Positions 23,120 to 34,177 are shown, counted from the first letter of the stretch. The stretch is 64,000 nt of DNA from Leptodontidium sp. MPI-SDFR-AT-0119 (GCA_020726505.1 JAHLEZ010000043.1:248001-312000), one strand, 5' to 3'. Notes: a model not told the origin generated them from the sequence alone. Program-made: numbers and translations.

Positions 23120-23400
23120 TACTGTGGTGGGGAAGGCTCTGGTAGCTCCTTTGTCACCTGACCGGATAGGCTCTTTCCATATAAAAGGGTTCATCACTTG
23201 AAAACAACTCAACAACCAAGAACTTTTCATAGATATTATCTAATACACTTTTTTCTCCTCCCCTCACTCGACTTTTCATGCTCTCCAGATATGTATTATC
23301 TTTAGATTTGATCGATCCGCGATTTCCTACACCTAGAATCTCTCCCGTACCTCACTACATGCTACCTCTGTTGTTGTGTGGTTTATTGGGCTTTATCCCT
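23120..23400 (+). other. GC-richer island with promoter-like features
   Basis: Within the AT-rich block, this stretch keeps normal composition. It has a TATAAAAG box at about 23181, then an A/C-rich leader with AACAACTCAACAACCAAG and a CT-rich tract, like a fungal pol II 5' end, but no coding frame follows. It may be a solo LTR or a promoter cut off from its gene. Confidence 0.35.
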
Positions 23401-23833
23401 CCCACATTACGTCTGAATTAGGAAGTAGCGCTTAATATTCTAATTAACTAAATTGCGTCGGGTTAGTACATAAGTTTTTATTTACTTAATAAGTAATATT
23501 AATTAGTAGATCGTGCGCGTAATTCATTGGGAAATAAATCCTAACGCATTGAGACTAATCATATAAAAATCAAGACCAAAGTACTATACTCGATATCTAC
23601 CAGAATAGAGTGTATTAAAATGCTGAGGGTAAGTAAGACAATTGGCTAGCTAACTTTTCATACCAGTAATATTATGTATGAAAATGCACTCCGCGAAATT
23701 AAATACCCAGTCGTAACTAGGTATTTCATTCTCGATCATCAGACAGTCTGCTTCAGAAAACATCTGTACAACCAACACCTCTATAGCCATCCTCCAGCCA
23801 GGAAAGTCCCAAAAAATGAAGAGCTCGTTGTAG

Positions 23834-24345
23834 CTATTCATGCCTTGACCTGGACCTTCTCACTTTCTCATCTTTGACAAGGACCGTGTTCCAGTAGAGG
23901 TTGAGTTCAGAAAATTGAAGTCCGTCAAATCCGTCCTCCGTTTCACTGGCAACGATTGTAAAAAACACCGCTCTCGGCGCCAAAATCGGTTCCCCATCCC
24001 CTCTGAACCAATATTTCCCGTGGAATTCACCAATGACAGTGTATTTGGGTGAATTGCCTTGTTCCTCAGACTCACCAACTGCAATACAACTCAGAGGTAT
24101 AAATTCAAGTTGTTAAACAGACTAAACAGGCCTCGCACCCACGTCGTGATATTCTCTGCTCCCCGATAGGTCACATTGGTAGTATCGTGGAAGGCGCATG
24201 AGGGCGAAAAGTATTTTGTTGAGGCATATAGCAAAGTGAGATTCGACGTCATCTCCTTTGTGTATGGCTCCACAAAGCGCAGCGCTCTGTTCTCCCTGGA
24301 TGTTGCGTCCCATTCTCCGTGGTATCTGAGTACAGTGACTGTCAT
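23834..24345 (-). pseudogene. SnoaL/NTF2-like protein gene with one frameshift
   Basis: The first part (24345 to about 24105) reads MTVTVLRYHGEWDATSREN and on through FHDTTNVTYRGAENITTWVRGLF. The second part, in another frame, reads FIPLSCIAVGESEEQ, YTVIGEFHGKYWFRGDGEP and LNLYWNTVLVKDEKV to a stop at 23834. Joining them needs a one-base shift near 24104; no intron fits. The pattern of a short helix-rich start, a His/Asp/Asn middle and beta strands ending in LYWN fits the SnoaL-like (NTF2 fold) group found in aromatic polyketide pathways. It lies left of the metabolite cluster, so it may be a dead member of it. A sequencing error would also explain the single shift. Confidence 0.55.
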
Positions 24346-24767
24346 TATCGCCGACTAGTTGTTTTGCGGCCAAAGTATCTGATATGAGGAATAGAAAGTG
24401 TATACAAGAAGAGGCCTATCTGCGTCCTGAAGGGGGGAATTAATGTGACTACAGAAGTGATGTGCTGTTGTAGGATTCAGGATAAAGTAGTACCACAATA
24501 GCACACAGTTAAGAGAGGGTCAAGGGATATATGTTCTCACTTACTTGACTTGCTCAATTGGGCCACCGAAACCCGAGCATAATAATTACGAATCTTTGGT
24601 GAGGGGTAACCGAGGCCTTTTGAAGGAAAGTTTCCGCTCCCCTCTTGTGGTTTAATGCGCAAGTTTAATAAATGGGACTCCTCAAATGGGGGAGGTAGAT
24701 TTAAAACTGTCCAGGTAAGTAATCAATGATTACATATCTCAGAACACCCCGTGTCCATTGTCGGTAG
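24346..24767. other. Intergenic region
   Basis: About 420 bp between two broken genes in divergent orientation; nothing identifiable. Confidence 0.4.
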
Positions 24768-25880
24768 ATGTTGCCAGGACCACCCGAGTTTACCGTAACG
24801 TATCCTCAAGTAATTTGTCTCGATTCATATACGACCGGCAGCTACCTCGACCAACCTTATTATTCATTGAGCAAGAGAAATAAGAAACCTAGAAATGAGC
24901 CCCACTTCCAGAGTTCTTTCGACGGCGCAGAGCTTTTCTTTCGAGACTACATTCCCTCGTCAATCACTAAACCATACAATTCACATAACCAACATAGCGA
25001 TAGGCAACCACCAGCGATAGTTTTCTTGCATCAATGGCCGCTGTCCTCAAAATGTGGGAGCCTTTGATGGTGCAACTCACTGAGACCTACCAACTCGGCT
25101 GTATTGCTCCAGATCGACGCGGCTTCGGGCGGAGCGACTAGAATCGTCTGTGAACAGACCAAAGTGAGATCAATTATGAAGTATTCGCAAGAGATGTTAT
25201 CGATGTTGTCGATCTTTTCGAAAGAATCAAGCTGGGAAAGTTCATCTTCGTTGCGGCCAGGATAGCTGGTGGGAATCGCTTCTAGCATACAAGTTCAGCG
25301 ATTATGTCCGTCAACATTGTCAACAACGGCTGCATGTGGCCACTGCTCCTCCCCGTTTATTTATTTTCTCCCTTGAAGAAAATCTTTTATTTATCATGAA
25401 TGCGGCTAATTTCAATCAAAAGGGATTTATATTCACAAGTGTATATATATATATATATATATATATAACACGTATCTTCCATATCATACCGCTACGCCCA
25501 AATTCCCTCAAGCAACATCTATAGAAATGTGGAAGCAAGTCGTTAGTGCAATCCGTGAGGATCGTGCTGGCTTCTTTGCCGACTCATTCAAAGGGCCGTT
25601 GGGCATCGGCAATAACCATGTGCTGTCAATACGCTTCAGAGGTCTGAGCGGATGGATGAGGCAGCGGACGCTATTGTGGTTGAGCGCGGTGTACAAATTT
25701 TCGCTTGCTACGGTTTCAGTGAAGAATTGGCAGCTCTGACAAGCATCTGACGTCCATATTCTGCCCCTACACGGTGACTCGGATGTTGGGACCCTTGTGA
25801 AAGTCGGGGCAGCTCGAGTAAAACAGATCATCGATGCATCCCTAGAGCGAAAGTAAATGTGTACGAGAACGCAAGTCATA
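24768..25880 (+). pseudogene. Alpha/beta hydrolase (haloperoxidase-like) pseudogene
   Basis: Pieces of one hydrolase occur in order but in different frames. They are FDGAELFFRDY and AIVFLHQWPLSSK, then after a one-base shift MWEPLMVQL and CIAPDRRGFGRSD, then a TAG stop, YEVFARDVIDVVDLFERI, KFIFVAARIAGG where the nucleophile GxSxG should be, ESLLAYKFSDYVRQHC, and after a TA-rich gap MWKQVVSAIREDRAGFFADSFKGPLGIGNN, an AIVVERGVQIFACYGFSEELAALT tract (split by a stop), and VYENASH at the end, where the catalytic His lies. At least three frameshifts or stops and loss of the nucleophile mean it is dead. The family includes non-haem haloperoxidase-like esterases often found near fungal metabolite clusters. 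Confidence 0.75.
25442..25467. repeat. (TA)13 microsatellite
   Basis: Thirteen perfect TA units inside the hydrolase pseudogene, in a stretch that may have been an intron. Confidence 0.95.
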
Positions 25881-27400
25881 GTAAGAACCCCTTATCTTTT
25901 CATTAACGAGAAAAATAAATAGTAAACAACCGTACTCGGTTCTTATAATCACTCATTGTTAAAAGATTCTTTCTGATATTGTCAAGTTTGTGGGTTCAAT
26001 TACAGCCTAGGTATTAAAAGGCTGAGAAGAGAAAAATATTTGTCTCTCAAAACCAATCTCATTAAATAGCAAGAGTGAAGTGTATAGACATCATTAATAA
26101 ATTGTATTATCTGCTGTTCAATTTGTATTATCATTTAGACAAGTTCATGTGCTTTAGACAACTGACTCGACAGAACCTGGGCTGGTTAGAGCTTGCGAAC
26201 CGATTTCTGGACGGCCCGAAGGAGTTCTGGTGAAAGAAATCGTCAAAGGAGGTATTTCAGCTTAGCAGGGTTCTCGATTGTACTGGGTACCTTTGGTGAC
26301 GATCAGCATGTCTGATGGATCTATCATTAGGCTGACCAAGACGAGCCTTGAGTAATTCTTCAAGGCAGGCATTAGGCCACTGTTACTCGACCCGGTCCTT
26401 GATAGTAAAAGAACCAATTTATGTTCATATCTAGGAGATTTAGCCCTCGTATGCTGAGCGCTTCAGAGATCTCACTGGTTATGACCTCAAGCACTTAAGC
26501 TAGCAATCTTTCAACTTCGATCCACTGACGAGCTCTTGTAACACACCGTCATGAATTACACTATGAGCCATTCCAGCTCAGCTTACAACTCATAACTTAC
26601 ATAAAAGTAATTGAACATGAGCATGGTTTGTGTATGGTATAATTTCTCTAGAATCCAGGCTTTCTTTTGCAAGTCCGCACACTTAGTCACGGTCGAATCA
26701 TCCTCCGAGCCCAACAACTCTACCTGACCATCACTTAAGTGCTAGGCATCGTTAGGAGAGAAAGCGAGAGCACGTCAGCGAATGATTGATATGTAGTACT
26801 GATGCCATCACAATATCTGCATGTTACATGCACGCTTTGGGAGGCTTCATGTGACGCTCAAACAATAGGGGTAGCGTAGACTCCTAGAAAGCGCCGTATA
26901 AGTCAAGTTTCGACGAAATTGACGCTGATATCCACGAGGAACTTTTTCACTGCGTCCTTGGCTCTGTTTTAGCATGGCATGTTCATTGGCAAGAGGAGAA
27001 CCGGTACTTTGTAGTAGGCAGCTGCGACATTAACAGCAAGCAAAGAAGAATCTCTTCGGCGTTTGGCCGAGTCCTATTCTCGAGTTTTCAGTGGACTCTC
27101 TCTTCCATCCAACGAAAAGTGTGATTTAGCAGGCCACCCTAACAGAGCTCCAACACCAGCTACAACTAGTTCATTAAAAGAAGCAGTCTCCTTAGATACG
27201 TTGCACAGTCTTGGTGAGATAGTCATGGAGATGGTGTGGATGGAAAGGTGTGGTATGAGCAGCTCACCCATCTGTTTTTCCCAAGTTGTTGAGACTCTTT
27301 GCGCAGCCTACAGTATTTGTATTTCCAAATCTACGGATAAGATTCTAGAAAAACAATCCTACTCATTCTCTATTTCTAATCTGAAAGCAGAATAAGCGGC
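25881..27400. other. Gene-poor stretch at the left edge of the metabolite cluster
   Basis: About 1.5 kb. A 110-codon open frame on the plus strand (27063-27395, GLSLPSNEKCDLAGH, then SLKEAVSLDTLHSLGEIVME) ends 6 bp before the stop codon of the convergent NmrA-like gene. It lacks an ATG at its start and I do not recognise it; it could be a degraded C-terminus. The rest shows short broken frames only. Confidence 0.35.
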
Positions 27401-28180
27401 TCAGGGACCTGTTGCCGGCAAATACGGATGTAGAAAGGGAAAGAAATGGCTTAACAACCCGGCGAGAATGCACATTGGGGTCCCTGCAGGAAATTTCGCT
27501 TTCCCATTTGTGTTGACCACACTCACACTCCGGAAATCGTACCGCCCCTCCTCATCATCGACTGCCTCGGCCATGGCAGCCGCCAGATCCATGTACGAAA
27601 GAGGACTACCTTCCTCTGTGAAGCTCAATGCGTGACCGCGTTGCTTATCCACAGACAGCGCTCCCGGTTTGATGTAGATCGTTGTCAGCCAATCCTCCTG
27701 CAAGCGAAGAAGCTTCTCGGTCTCTTTCAGATCGTTGTAGACGTGGGATGCAGAACGAAGCAGAATTTGCCGCAGCAACCAAGGTAACTGAGCCGACAGG
27801 TGGTCATCGATGGTTGCTGATGAGAGGAGAACCAGCTTAGGCATCTTTGCGGCTTTGGCCTGCTTGAGGCTATCGAGGACGTGGATGACACTGAGTGCTG
27901 TATCCTGGCTGAGATGGCAGCCCGGAATATTGTCATTCGTAGTGACAACTAGAAAAACGGCATGACATCCGTTCAAACAACGTTTCAATAGCTCCTCATC
28001 TTGAATGCTGCCCTCAAAAATGTCTACTTTGTCACTATCTTCAACTTCTGGGACAAGCCGCAGAAGCTTAGACCGGTTTCGACAATAGGCATTGATTTTG
28101 ACTTTCGGTCGTTTCAGGAGATTTCGGATGATGGCTGAGCCACAATTTCCAGTAGAGCCAAGAACTGCATAAATTGCCAT
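27401..28180 (-). CDS. NmrA-like NAD(P)-binding oxidoreductase
   Basis: Single exon, 259 residues, the usual size for small NmrA-type atypical SDRs. The Rossmann dinucleotide motif is at the N-terminus, [10 protein letters not shown] (GxxGxxG type), followed by YCRNRSKL, which would contact NADP phosphate. The middle reads [14 protein letters not shown] and [19 protein letters not shown]; the C-terminal half holds [11 protein letters not shown]. There is no YxxxK catalytic pair, as is common in this group. Relatives act in anthraquinone pathways (the AflX and MdpK type), where they assist ring rearrangement or act as reductases. Here the neighbours are a SnoaL-like protein and an SDR on the same strand, which supports a tailoring role. 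The exact reaction is not known. Confidence 0.85.
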   Translation of the reverse strand: MAIYAVLGSTGNCGSAIIRNLLKRPKVKINAYCRNRSKLLRLVPEVEDSDKVDIFEGSIQDEELLKRCLNGCHAVFLVVTTNDNIPGCHLSQDTALSVIHVLDSLKQAKAAKMPKLVLLSSATIDDHLSAQLPWLLRQILLRSASHVYNDLKETEKLLRLQEDWLTTIYIKPGALSVDKQRGHALSFTEEGSPLSYMDLAAAMAEAVDDEEGRYDFRSVSVVNTNGKAKFPAGTPMCILAGLLSHFFPFLHPYLPATGP

Positions 28181-28749
28181 TCTTCGACCGTTCCCGCTTC
28201 GATGTAAGGTAGAACCTGAAAAATGGACCTGACGTGATGTGATATACGTAGGCGATTTACCCCAAAAAGAAGTACAAGCCTCGGTTCATTGATCCAAAAC
28301 TTGCACCGTTGTCTCATGGATTTATAGATAGGTAGGGAGTATTTGCTAGGTCGGATTCTGTTCTGAGTGCCGAGATTGCATTCCGTCCGGCGCTCGCTTT
28401 TCACCCGGCCTGATCTCCCGACTCAAAACCCCGATAAGAAAATAAATTCCTAATGCTCCACTATTAGCAGCTATACAGGCAAGCTATCAAACTTCCATGA
28501 TGCCGCAAGGTCTTGTATACAAGTCTAGATCCAAACGCTATATAAACGACTTCATAAAAACCAGGTTTTATTGACGTTGCACTTCGACACATCCTTTCCC
28601 TCTTTCCCAACCAACACTGGATCTTAGAAGGAGCAATATTCATTAGAAACAACGTATGGAGTTATTTTCACCATTGAATACAAGCAGAATCAACGGAACC
28701 TAGCATACAATTTGTGTAGTACATAAATCTGCATTGACTTGAACTGTAT
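28181..28749. other. Intergenic region, NmrA-gene promoter and SnoaL-gene 3' side
   Basis: About 570 bp. It contains TCGGATTC at 28351-28358, related to the CGGA words in other cluster promoters. No further gene is seen. Confidence 0.4.
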
Positions 28750-29259
28750 CTAATGAGCTGCAGCTCCTTGCTCCTTCATATACTGCTGAAACTTGGGAAA
28801 GAATTGTTGATAGAATGCCGTGTCCACCATCTCTTCGAATTTTTGAACCTCTGTACCATCCTCAGTGAAAGTTATAAATACAGCGTATTCATTCGTCCAT
28901 TTGAAATCTCCAAAAGGCGTGTCAGCACTAGAAGTTGCATAGAGGGCCGCCTTGTTCCTGGGAGCATCGTGCACGGTTTCGTAGATATCAACCTACGCGG
29001 AGGATAACTGTCAGATGAGAACAGGCGACGAGTTGTTCCTCGAGATCTTTACCTTGTAGTTTTTCAGGATACCAATGAGGTTTGGTAAAATGCCCAAGAC
29101 TTCGGTTCGCGACCTGGCTGGTATTCCCAGCGACAGAGGCAACATTTTTTGAGTGCAATCCTCAGACCAAGTGGCCATCCACGCTTCGGGTGTGAAGATT
29201 TTCCATCCTGCAATGAATTTGTCGAGGGTCGCAGCCTGAACTTCGGCCGGGGCAGGCAT
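28750..29259 (-). CDS. SnoaL-like (NTF2-fold) polyketide tailoring protein
   Basis: Exons 29259-29053 and 28992-28750 with a 60-bp intron (GTAAAG donor, CGTAG acceptor) give 149 residues, the size of a single NTF2-fold domain. The N-terminus reads LDKFIAGWKIFTPEAWMATW, a helix that closes the cone, followed by MLPLSLGIPARSRTEVLGIL, then after the splice VDIYETVHDAPRNKAALYA, TPFGDFKWTNEYAVFITF and the last strand TEVQKFEEMVDTAFYQQFF. SnoaL-type proteins act as small acid-base catalysts (cyclases, isomerases, dehydratases) on aromatic polyketides; homologues occur in fungal xanthone and anthraquinone clusters. I cannot assign the catalytic residue with certainty. A second, broken SnoaL-like gene lies 4.4 kb to the left. 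Confidence 0.82.
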
Positions 29260-29849
29260 GCTGGTCTTCCCTAGTGTATTTGCTCTGATCAGATAGTTGG
29301 GCGAGGGAGGATCTCTGATGTGGAGCTAAGTTGCTGGGCAAAGTAACAAAAGTCTACCATAGACTTTGGCTTAACTATGTCGCAGTTTTCGGTCACGAAA
29401 GTTTCGAATGCGTAGATATGCTATTTGCTACAGACATTCGGGCTATTCAATTGCTCCGTGCAAAAAGGCGACGCTAAAGATGACATGCAGTAGGTCCGCA
29501 TTTCCATTGGGTGGGTTCGAAAATAGCCCGGGAGCCGGGTCAAGTAACCAGGGCGTGTAGCTACTCACCATTCTCCCGAACGGGCTTTTCACCAGGAATT
29601 TGGACTTCCCGGATCACATCGCCACAGGAATAGAATGGCACGGTTTGAAACTACGAAATACATGAAACTCGTGATGAAATTCATAGGTAGAAGTGTCCCT
29701 ACAGTTCAACTATTGTGCAGAAAAAATCCTAGCACGTAATCACTCGGAATTGAAACGCTTTGCTCTATATGGCATTCTATAATGATTGCGATTTCTAACG
29801 GCTGAACAGCTAGCTCTGTCATACTGTTTCCGACTTATCCATTATCAGT
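29260..29849. other. Intergenic region, SnoaL-gene promoter
   Basis: About 590 bp. It carries several CGG words, among them TCGGAAT at 29744-29750, CCCGGATC near 29614 and CCCGAACGGGC near 29575. No open frame of note. Confidence 0.4.
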
Positions 29850-30753
29850 TCATGCAGCTCCACCATCAAGTGTCAGAATTTTCCCATTGACCCATTCGGC
29901 TTCGTTGCTAGCCAAAAAACAAACAACCCGTGCAATATCAACTGGATACCCATTCCGGGCCAAAGGTGACGCATGTGCCGCCATCTTTGCACTGTTAGAA
30001 TCGCCACTACTCTTGAGATACGATATGGGCTCACCTGCTGTCGCTCTTCGGCTGAGTACTTTTCGCCGTTTGGGATGTAATGCTGTGATACGGCGTGGAA
30101 CATATCGGTGACGGTGCCGCCCGGTGCCACGGCATTGACAGTGATTTTCTTATGACCACAGTCTTTGGAGAAGACCCGCACGAACGAGTCAATGGCACCC
30201 TTGGAAGCTGCGTACAATGAATGTTTGGGGACAGTAAAATCCTTCGCAGTGTTGGAAGACATTAGAATGATACGTCCGCCCTCATTGAGGTGACGGTATG
30301 CCTCACGGGCAACAAAAAATTGCCCACGTGTGTTGAGACTAAAAACGCGATCAAATTCTTCCTGCGTGGCGTTGGTATGTTTAGGTCGCCGTCAATTAGA
30401 CCAAGGGTGGGTTTACATACCTCAGTCACATCGCCCAAGTGTCCGAAGCTGACGACCCCCGAGTTACTACACACGATGTCCAATCCCCCAAAATGAGCAA
30501 CCGCATCATCGAACAGTTTGACCGTCTGAGGGACCTGGCGAACATCGGCTTTGAAGGCAACTGCGTCAGATCCCAGAGCTTTGATCTCCGCAACGGTTTC
30601 CTCAGCTGACTCTGCCGAATTTGCGTAATTGACGACAACCTTTGCACCCAGACGGCCAAGCTCAACAGCCATTGCCTTACCAATACCGCGGCCAGATCCA
30701 GTCACCAGAGCTACTTTGCCATCAAGGCGGTATGGTATATAAGTGGTAGCCAT
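29850..30753 (-). CDS. Short-chain dehydrogenase/reductase, naphthol/versicolorin reductase type
   Basis: NADPH-dependent reductase of hydroxynaphthalene or anthraquinone rings. Exons 30753-30421, 30361-30035 and 29984-29850 (introns 59 and 50 bp) give 264 residues, the length of fungal versicolorin and tetrahydroxynaphthalene reductases. Motifs in order are [16 protein letters not shown] (cofactor loop), [51 protein letters not shown], the active site [10 protein letters not shown] (YxxxK), [15 protein letters not shown] and the end LDGGAA. The [10 protein letters not shown] segment and the [10 protein letters not shown] region are marks of the naphthol reductase subgroup. With the dehydratase encoded divergently it would form a reduction-dehydration pair that removes a ring hydroxyl, as in melanin and monodictyphenone-type pathways. 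A TATAAAG box (30847-30841, minus strand) lies ~90 bp upstream. Confidence 0.92.
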
Positions 30754-31138
30754 GTCGGGCGGTTGTGTCTACTGATAGGAGGGCGCACGTAATATGATTG
30801 TTTGAGTTCCAAAGATGTGAGGATAATATATGAAGCTGGACTTTATATGCTAGGGTGTTAGTGATGAAGTTATGAAGTCGCGTATGTGTAGAAATTGTAT
30901 AGGCAGAAACGGGGTACAATTCGTTCTCCCGGATTTCCGCACTCCGAGATCAACTCCGTGGACCGGGAACGGGGTACGCGGGAGTCGGGTGAATTGATAA
31001 TGCTGGAATCGAGATGAAGGTATATACCCAGGTAAAGCTGGAAAAACCGGTAAACAAGATTCATTCTGTTCCAACATCAACATCAACATCAACAGCCTAA
31101 CTGATACCTTCCACCTCAACCCAGCGGGCATCTTCAGT
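30754..31138. promoter_or_regulatory. Divergent promoter of the reductase and dehydratase genes
   Basis: 385 bp shared by two genes that should act in sequence. It holds an inverted CGG pair, CGGATTTCCG (30930-30939), several other CCG/CGG triplets up to about 31000, a TATATA box at about 31020 for the dehydratase, and a TATAAAG box on the minus strand at 30847-30841 for the reductase. An ACATCA repeat sits in the dehydratase leader (31074-31092). Confidence 0.6.
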
Positions 31139-31733
31139 ATGGCGAGACAACCTTCCTTTGAAGGTGGGTTCCATTCATGTCTCTATGTTACTCATTAACC
31201 CTGGAATAACTAGACGTTTCGGGCTGCCAAACCGCTTTGTATGAATGGGCTGAGAGTTACGACACAAAGGACTGGGAACGCCTTTCGAGAATAGTCGCAC
31301 CTGTTCTTCGTGTACATTTCTTCAACCCCCGCTTTCAGAAAATCGGGCCCTAACAGTTCATGATATTTTCTAGATCGACTACCGCTCGTTCCTCAATATG
31401 CTCTGGGAAGCAATGCCCGCCGATCAGTTCATAATCATGGCCTCTGATCAAAACGTCCTTGGGAACAAGCGCCTCAAGACACAGCATTTGGTCGGCGCTT
31501 CTAAGTGGGTGCAAACAAGCGACAATGAAATTACTGGATATCACCAGATGAGGGTAGCCCACCAGAGATACAAGGATGATGAACTGAAGGAAGTCGACAT
31601 CAAAGGGCACGCACATGGCAAGGGTACAATGTGGTATCGCAAAGTAGATGGGGTATGGAGGTTTGCTGGAATTGAGCCAGACATTCGGTGGGGAGAATAT
31701 GATCATGACAAGATTTTTGAACCACATAAATAG
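31139..31733 (+). CDS. Scytalone-dehydratase-like polyketide dehydratase
   Basis: A small cone-fold dehydratase. Exons 31139-31163, 31214-31311 and 31374-31733 (introns 50 and 62 bp) give 160 residues against about 172 in the Magnaporthe melanin enzyme. The catalytic landmarks Tyr30-Asp31 (AESYDTKDW), Tyr50 (LRIDYRSFL), His85 (LKTQHLVG) and His110 (MRVAHQRY) are all present. In the loop after GHAH, where the melanin enzyme has Ser129 and Asn131, this protein reads [13 protein letters not shown], so both are glycine. C-terminal [14 protein letters not shown] is conserved. It likely dehydrates a reduced anthraquinone or naphthol made by the divergently transcribed SDR. The loss of the Ser/Asn pair argues for a non-scytalone substrate. 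Numbering is from my recollection of the melanin enzyme. Confidence 0.9.
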
Positions 31734-31986
31734 TTGAGTACATTAAATATATTCACCTACACATATCATGGAACTCCTTTCATGGCGCATATTGCAATCC
31801 TCTTCGTAAGGGGGAAAAATACTAGCATGCGATGAAATGCAAAGTTTCAACTTCAAAATACTTCACTGAAAGTCGCATCTAATTTCTTGTTGCAAACTGT
31901 TGGAGAATTTTCATCTTATGGAATGGGAACTTTTGCAATTAGAGATAACTACATATGAAATCTATCAGGATTGAATCCCAGACACT

Positions 31987-33619
31987 TTACGACCAGTCCC
32001 CATCCAAAAATTCCTCTATCCTCTTCCCCTCTTTGATATCTTTTTGAATCTCTTCAACCGTCCAGGGGACGAACTTGTGGCCAGGAGGTATATTGGTATT
32101 TTGGAAATCAGCACCATCAACCAAATGTGCGAAAGCTTGCCCGTACTTTTCGTAGGCGTAGGCTTCAGGGTTGTGTCGGAAAAACCACTTGCAGAACCGC
32201 AGGCTGACTTTCTTTGGATCTTTTTTGATAGCATCCCAATCCATGCTCTTCGTGTTTGTGGCTTGCGAGTTGACAAATGCCACCTTTTGGTTACAGCTCA
32301 CACGTTGCCATCGAAGTAAGTTGTATATTTTGGCCCCGAGACCTGCAGCCCCTGGTCCACTCCCATAAGTTGCCAACTGTAAACAGGATGCTAATGTTAT
32401 GGCGTCTTCAAGGGCAAGTGTACCACCGCTAGCAGAGCTTGGGACATTGGAATGCGCAGCATCGCCAATCTGTACGATACGGCCACTCTTGGAAGTCCAT
32501 TCGCGGCGAAGGTTACGCCATAACAGCGGCCAGTGAATTACAGAACCTTTCGGGGCATTTCTGACTAGGGCCAGGATAGCTTCATCCCAGTCGGATACCC
32601 TCTCGAGTACTTGGATAACTTCCTCGGGGTCAACGGTAGGATTCCACGACTCGTTGGCTTCGACACTTCCTTCCGCCAAGAAGTTGTTACGGGGAGTAAT
32701 TCCAAAGGCGACAAACTCGGGTGAAACAAAGAGCCCAATATGCATACCAGGTCCCAAGCAAAGCTCATGCGATACAGGGTTCTCGCTTCCCCATCTCTTC
32801 TGGAGAAGCGGGTCGTCCTTCACCAGATGTCCCGGATATGAGGCACGGTAGACGGACATGCCACTGGACACCGATGGCATGTGCTCACCAGCAATGAGGA
32901 TTTCGGATTTTGACCTTGCAGCATCAGCAGCAACGACGATGTGAGCTACTCTGACGGTGCCGCTTTCAGTCACAACACCACCCAACCCAGCAGCTTCATC
33001 TTCGAAATACTTCTCAACTCGTTGTCCATAATCGACTTTGATGCCTAACTTGGCAACTTGCCGCAACAGCATTCGGTAGAACTTCTTGCGAATTTGCAAG
33101 GCGCCCACGTTGGGAATGCCATTCTTTTCTCGTAGTGCTATGTCTTCGGGATCGTTGAAGTGAGGTTCCGAAGGCCCATAGATGAGTTCGCCGGTATGCT
33201 TCCGGTAGTATTCAGGGATATCAACCTTGTCTTCCTCCAAATCTCGGCACATATCGGGCCAATGCTGCATGAAGTTTATCGCGGAGGGTTGGATGAAGAT
33301 AAGATCGCCTTGAGATGTTAAGAATCTAATCCATTTTAATTCAGTCACACTCACCAGCATAGTTAGGGCCTTTGTTTCTCTCCAAGATTCCCACGATGTT
33401 GTGACCCTTTCTCCAACACTCTAATGCACATGTTAATCCAGCAAGCCCCGCCCCGACTATCAGCACATTGACGCCAGTCTCCTTGCCACGGTTCGGGAGC
33501 TTATCCAGGGGAGTAGTCCAATTCTCTGGATTGAATTCTTCTTTATCCCCATCCATAAAGAAATTGACCTCTCCATTGGCAGCCCCATTACTGTGCGTGG
33601 TTCCGTTGGCGGAAGGCAT
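31987..33619 (-). CDS. FAD-dependent aromatic monooxygenase
   Basis: Group A flavoprotein hydroxylase. Exons 33619-33355 and 33308-31987 (46-bp intron, GTGAGT donor) give 528 residues. After a ~50-residue polar leader comes the FAD dinucleotide motif VLIVGAGLAGLTCALE, then PSAINFMQHWPDM, the central DG-like motif VVAADAARSKSE (Ala instead of Gly) and the GD motif VQIGDAAHSNVPSSASGG, whose usual HPxxP-QG stretch is changed to HSNVPSSASGG. The C-terminal ~100 residues are helical and charged. Relatives are salicylate-hydroxylase-like enzymes found in xanthone and anthraquinone clusters, where they hydroxylate or help open a ring. The position between dehydratase and halogenase supports this. 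The start ATG at 33619 is the first in frame. Confidence 0.88.
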
Positions 33620-33813
33620 GATTTTCAAATTTTAGAAGCTTAGAGAATGAGGCAGTAATTGAGATTAGTAAGAAATTGCGAAGATTTAAATAAGATCCTC
33701 ATAGTATAGACGCCTGATAGTGTTGAATATCAGTATGTGATAGCTATCATGCGATAGGTTCGGGGCATTCATTTCAGCCAATTGAAGAGACAGAACAGAC
33801 CGATAGCAATCCC

Positions 33814-33825
33814 CCGAAATTTCGG
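33814..33825. promoter_or_regulatory. Perfect 12-bp palindrome CCGAAATTTCGG
   Basis: Two everted CCG/CGG triplets spaced by 6 bp, 195 bp upstream of the monooxygenase start. The CGAAAT half resembles the CGGAAAT words in other promoters of the cluster. Possible site for the cluster's Zn2Cys6 regulator; inference only. Confidence 0.4.
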
Positions 33826-34177
33826 ACTTGTCAACAAAGCTTGGCTGTACCAGCAATTACCCCGATCTCCATAGACCACGGTACATACCACATGTCAACA
33901 TATGAGAAGGGAGCTCATGTGATCAACACGGAATAAATGCATCATTATTCCTCAAGCAAATGATAATCTGAACGGAAAAAGTGGAAGAGGGAAGAGAGAG
34001 CCAAAAAGAGGAGAGAAAGGGAAGCATTCTGTTCACGTGACGTAACATGAAGATCGAATCTCCCTCATTGTAGCTATGATAGTATTTAGCACCGAAGAGC
34101 TATTAGGCTATGGCAGTTTATGATCGCCTCTTCAACTATCTGGTTGGTCAGGCTGCCGAACCTCATGCCTAGCCGTT

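Larger units (their letters stand above)
19441..23640. other. AT-rich, RIP-like block containing a dead copia element
   Basis: Base composition changes abruptly at both ends. TpA is abundant and CpA/TpG scarce, with stops in all frames, as expected after repeat-induced C-to-T mutation. Only the copia polymerase remnant and short repeats can be named. The stretch 19441-20776 shows nothing else. Confidence 0.7.

Noticed and set aside
24122..24373. Alternative minus-strand frame over the SnoaL-like remnant
   Set aside because: Lower-quality composition; the neighbouring frame carries the coherent domain sequence.
27063..27395. 110-codon open frame as a cluster gene
   Set aside because: No ATG at its start, upstream stops and no recognisable motif. 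Kept only as a note under the intergenic entry.
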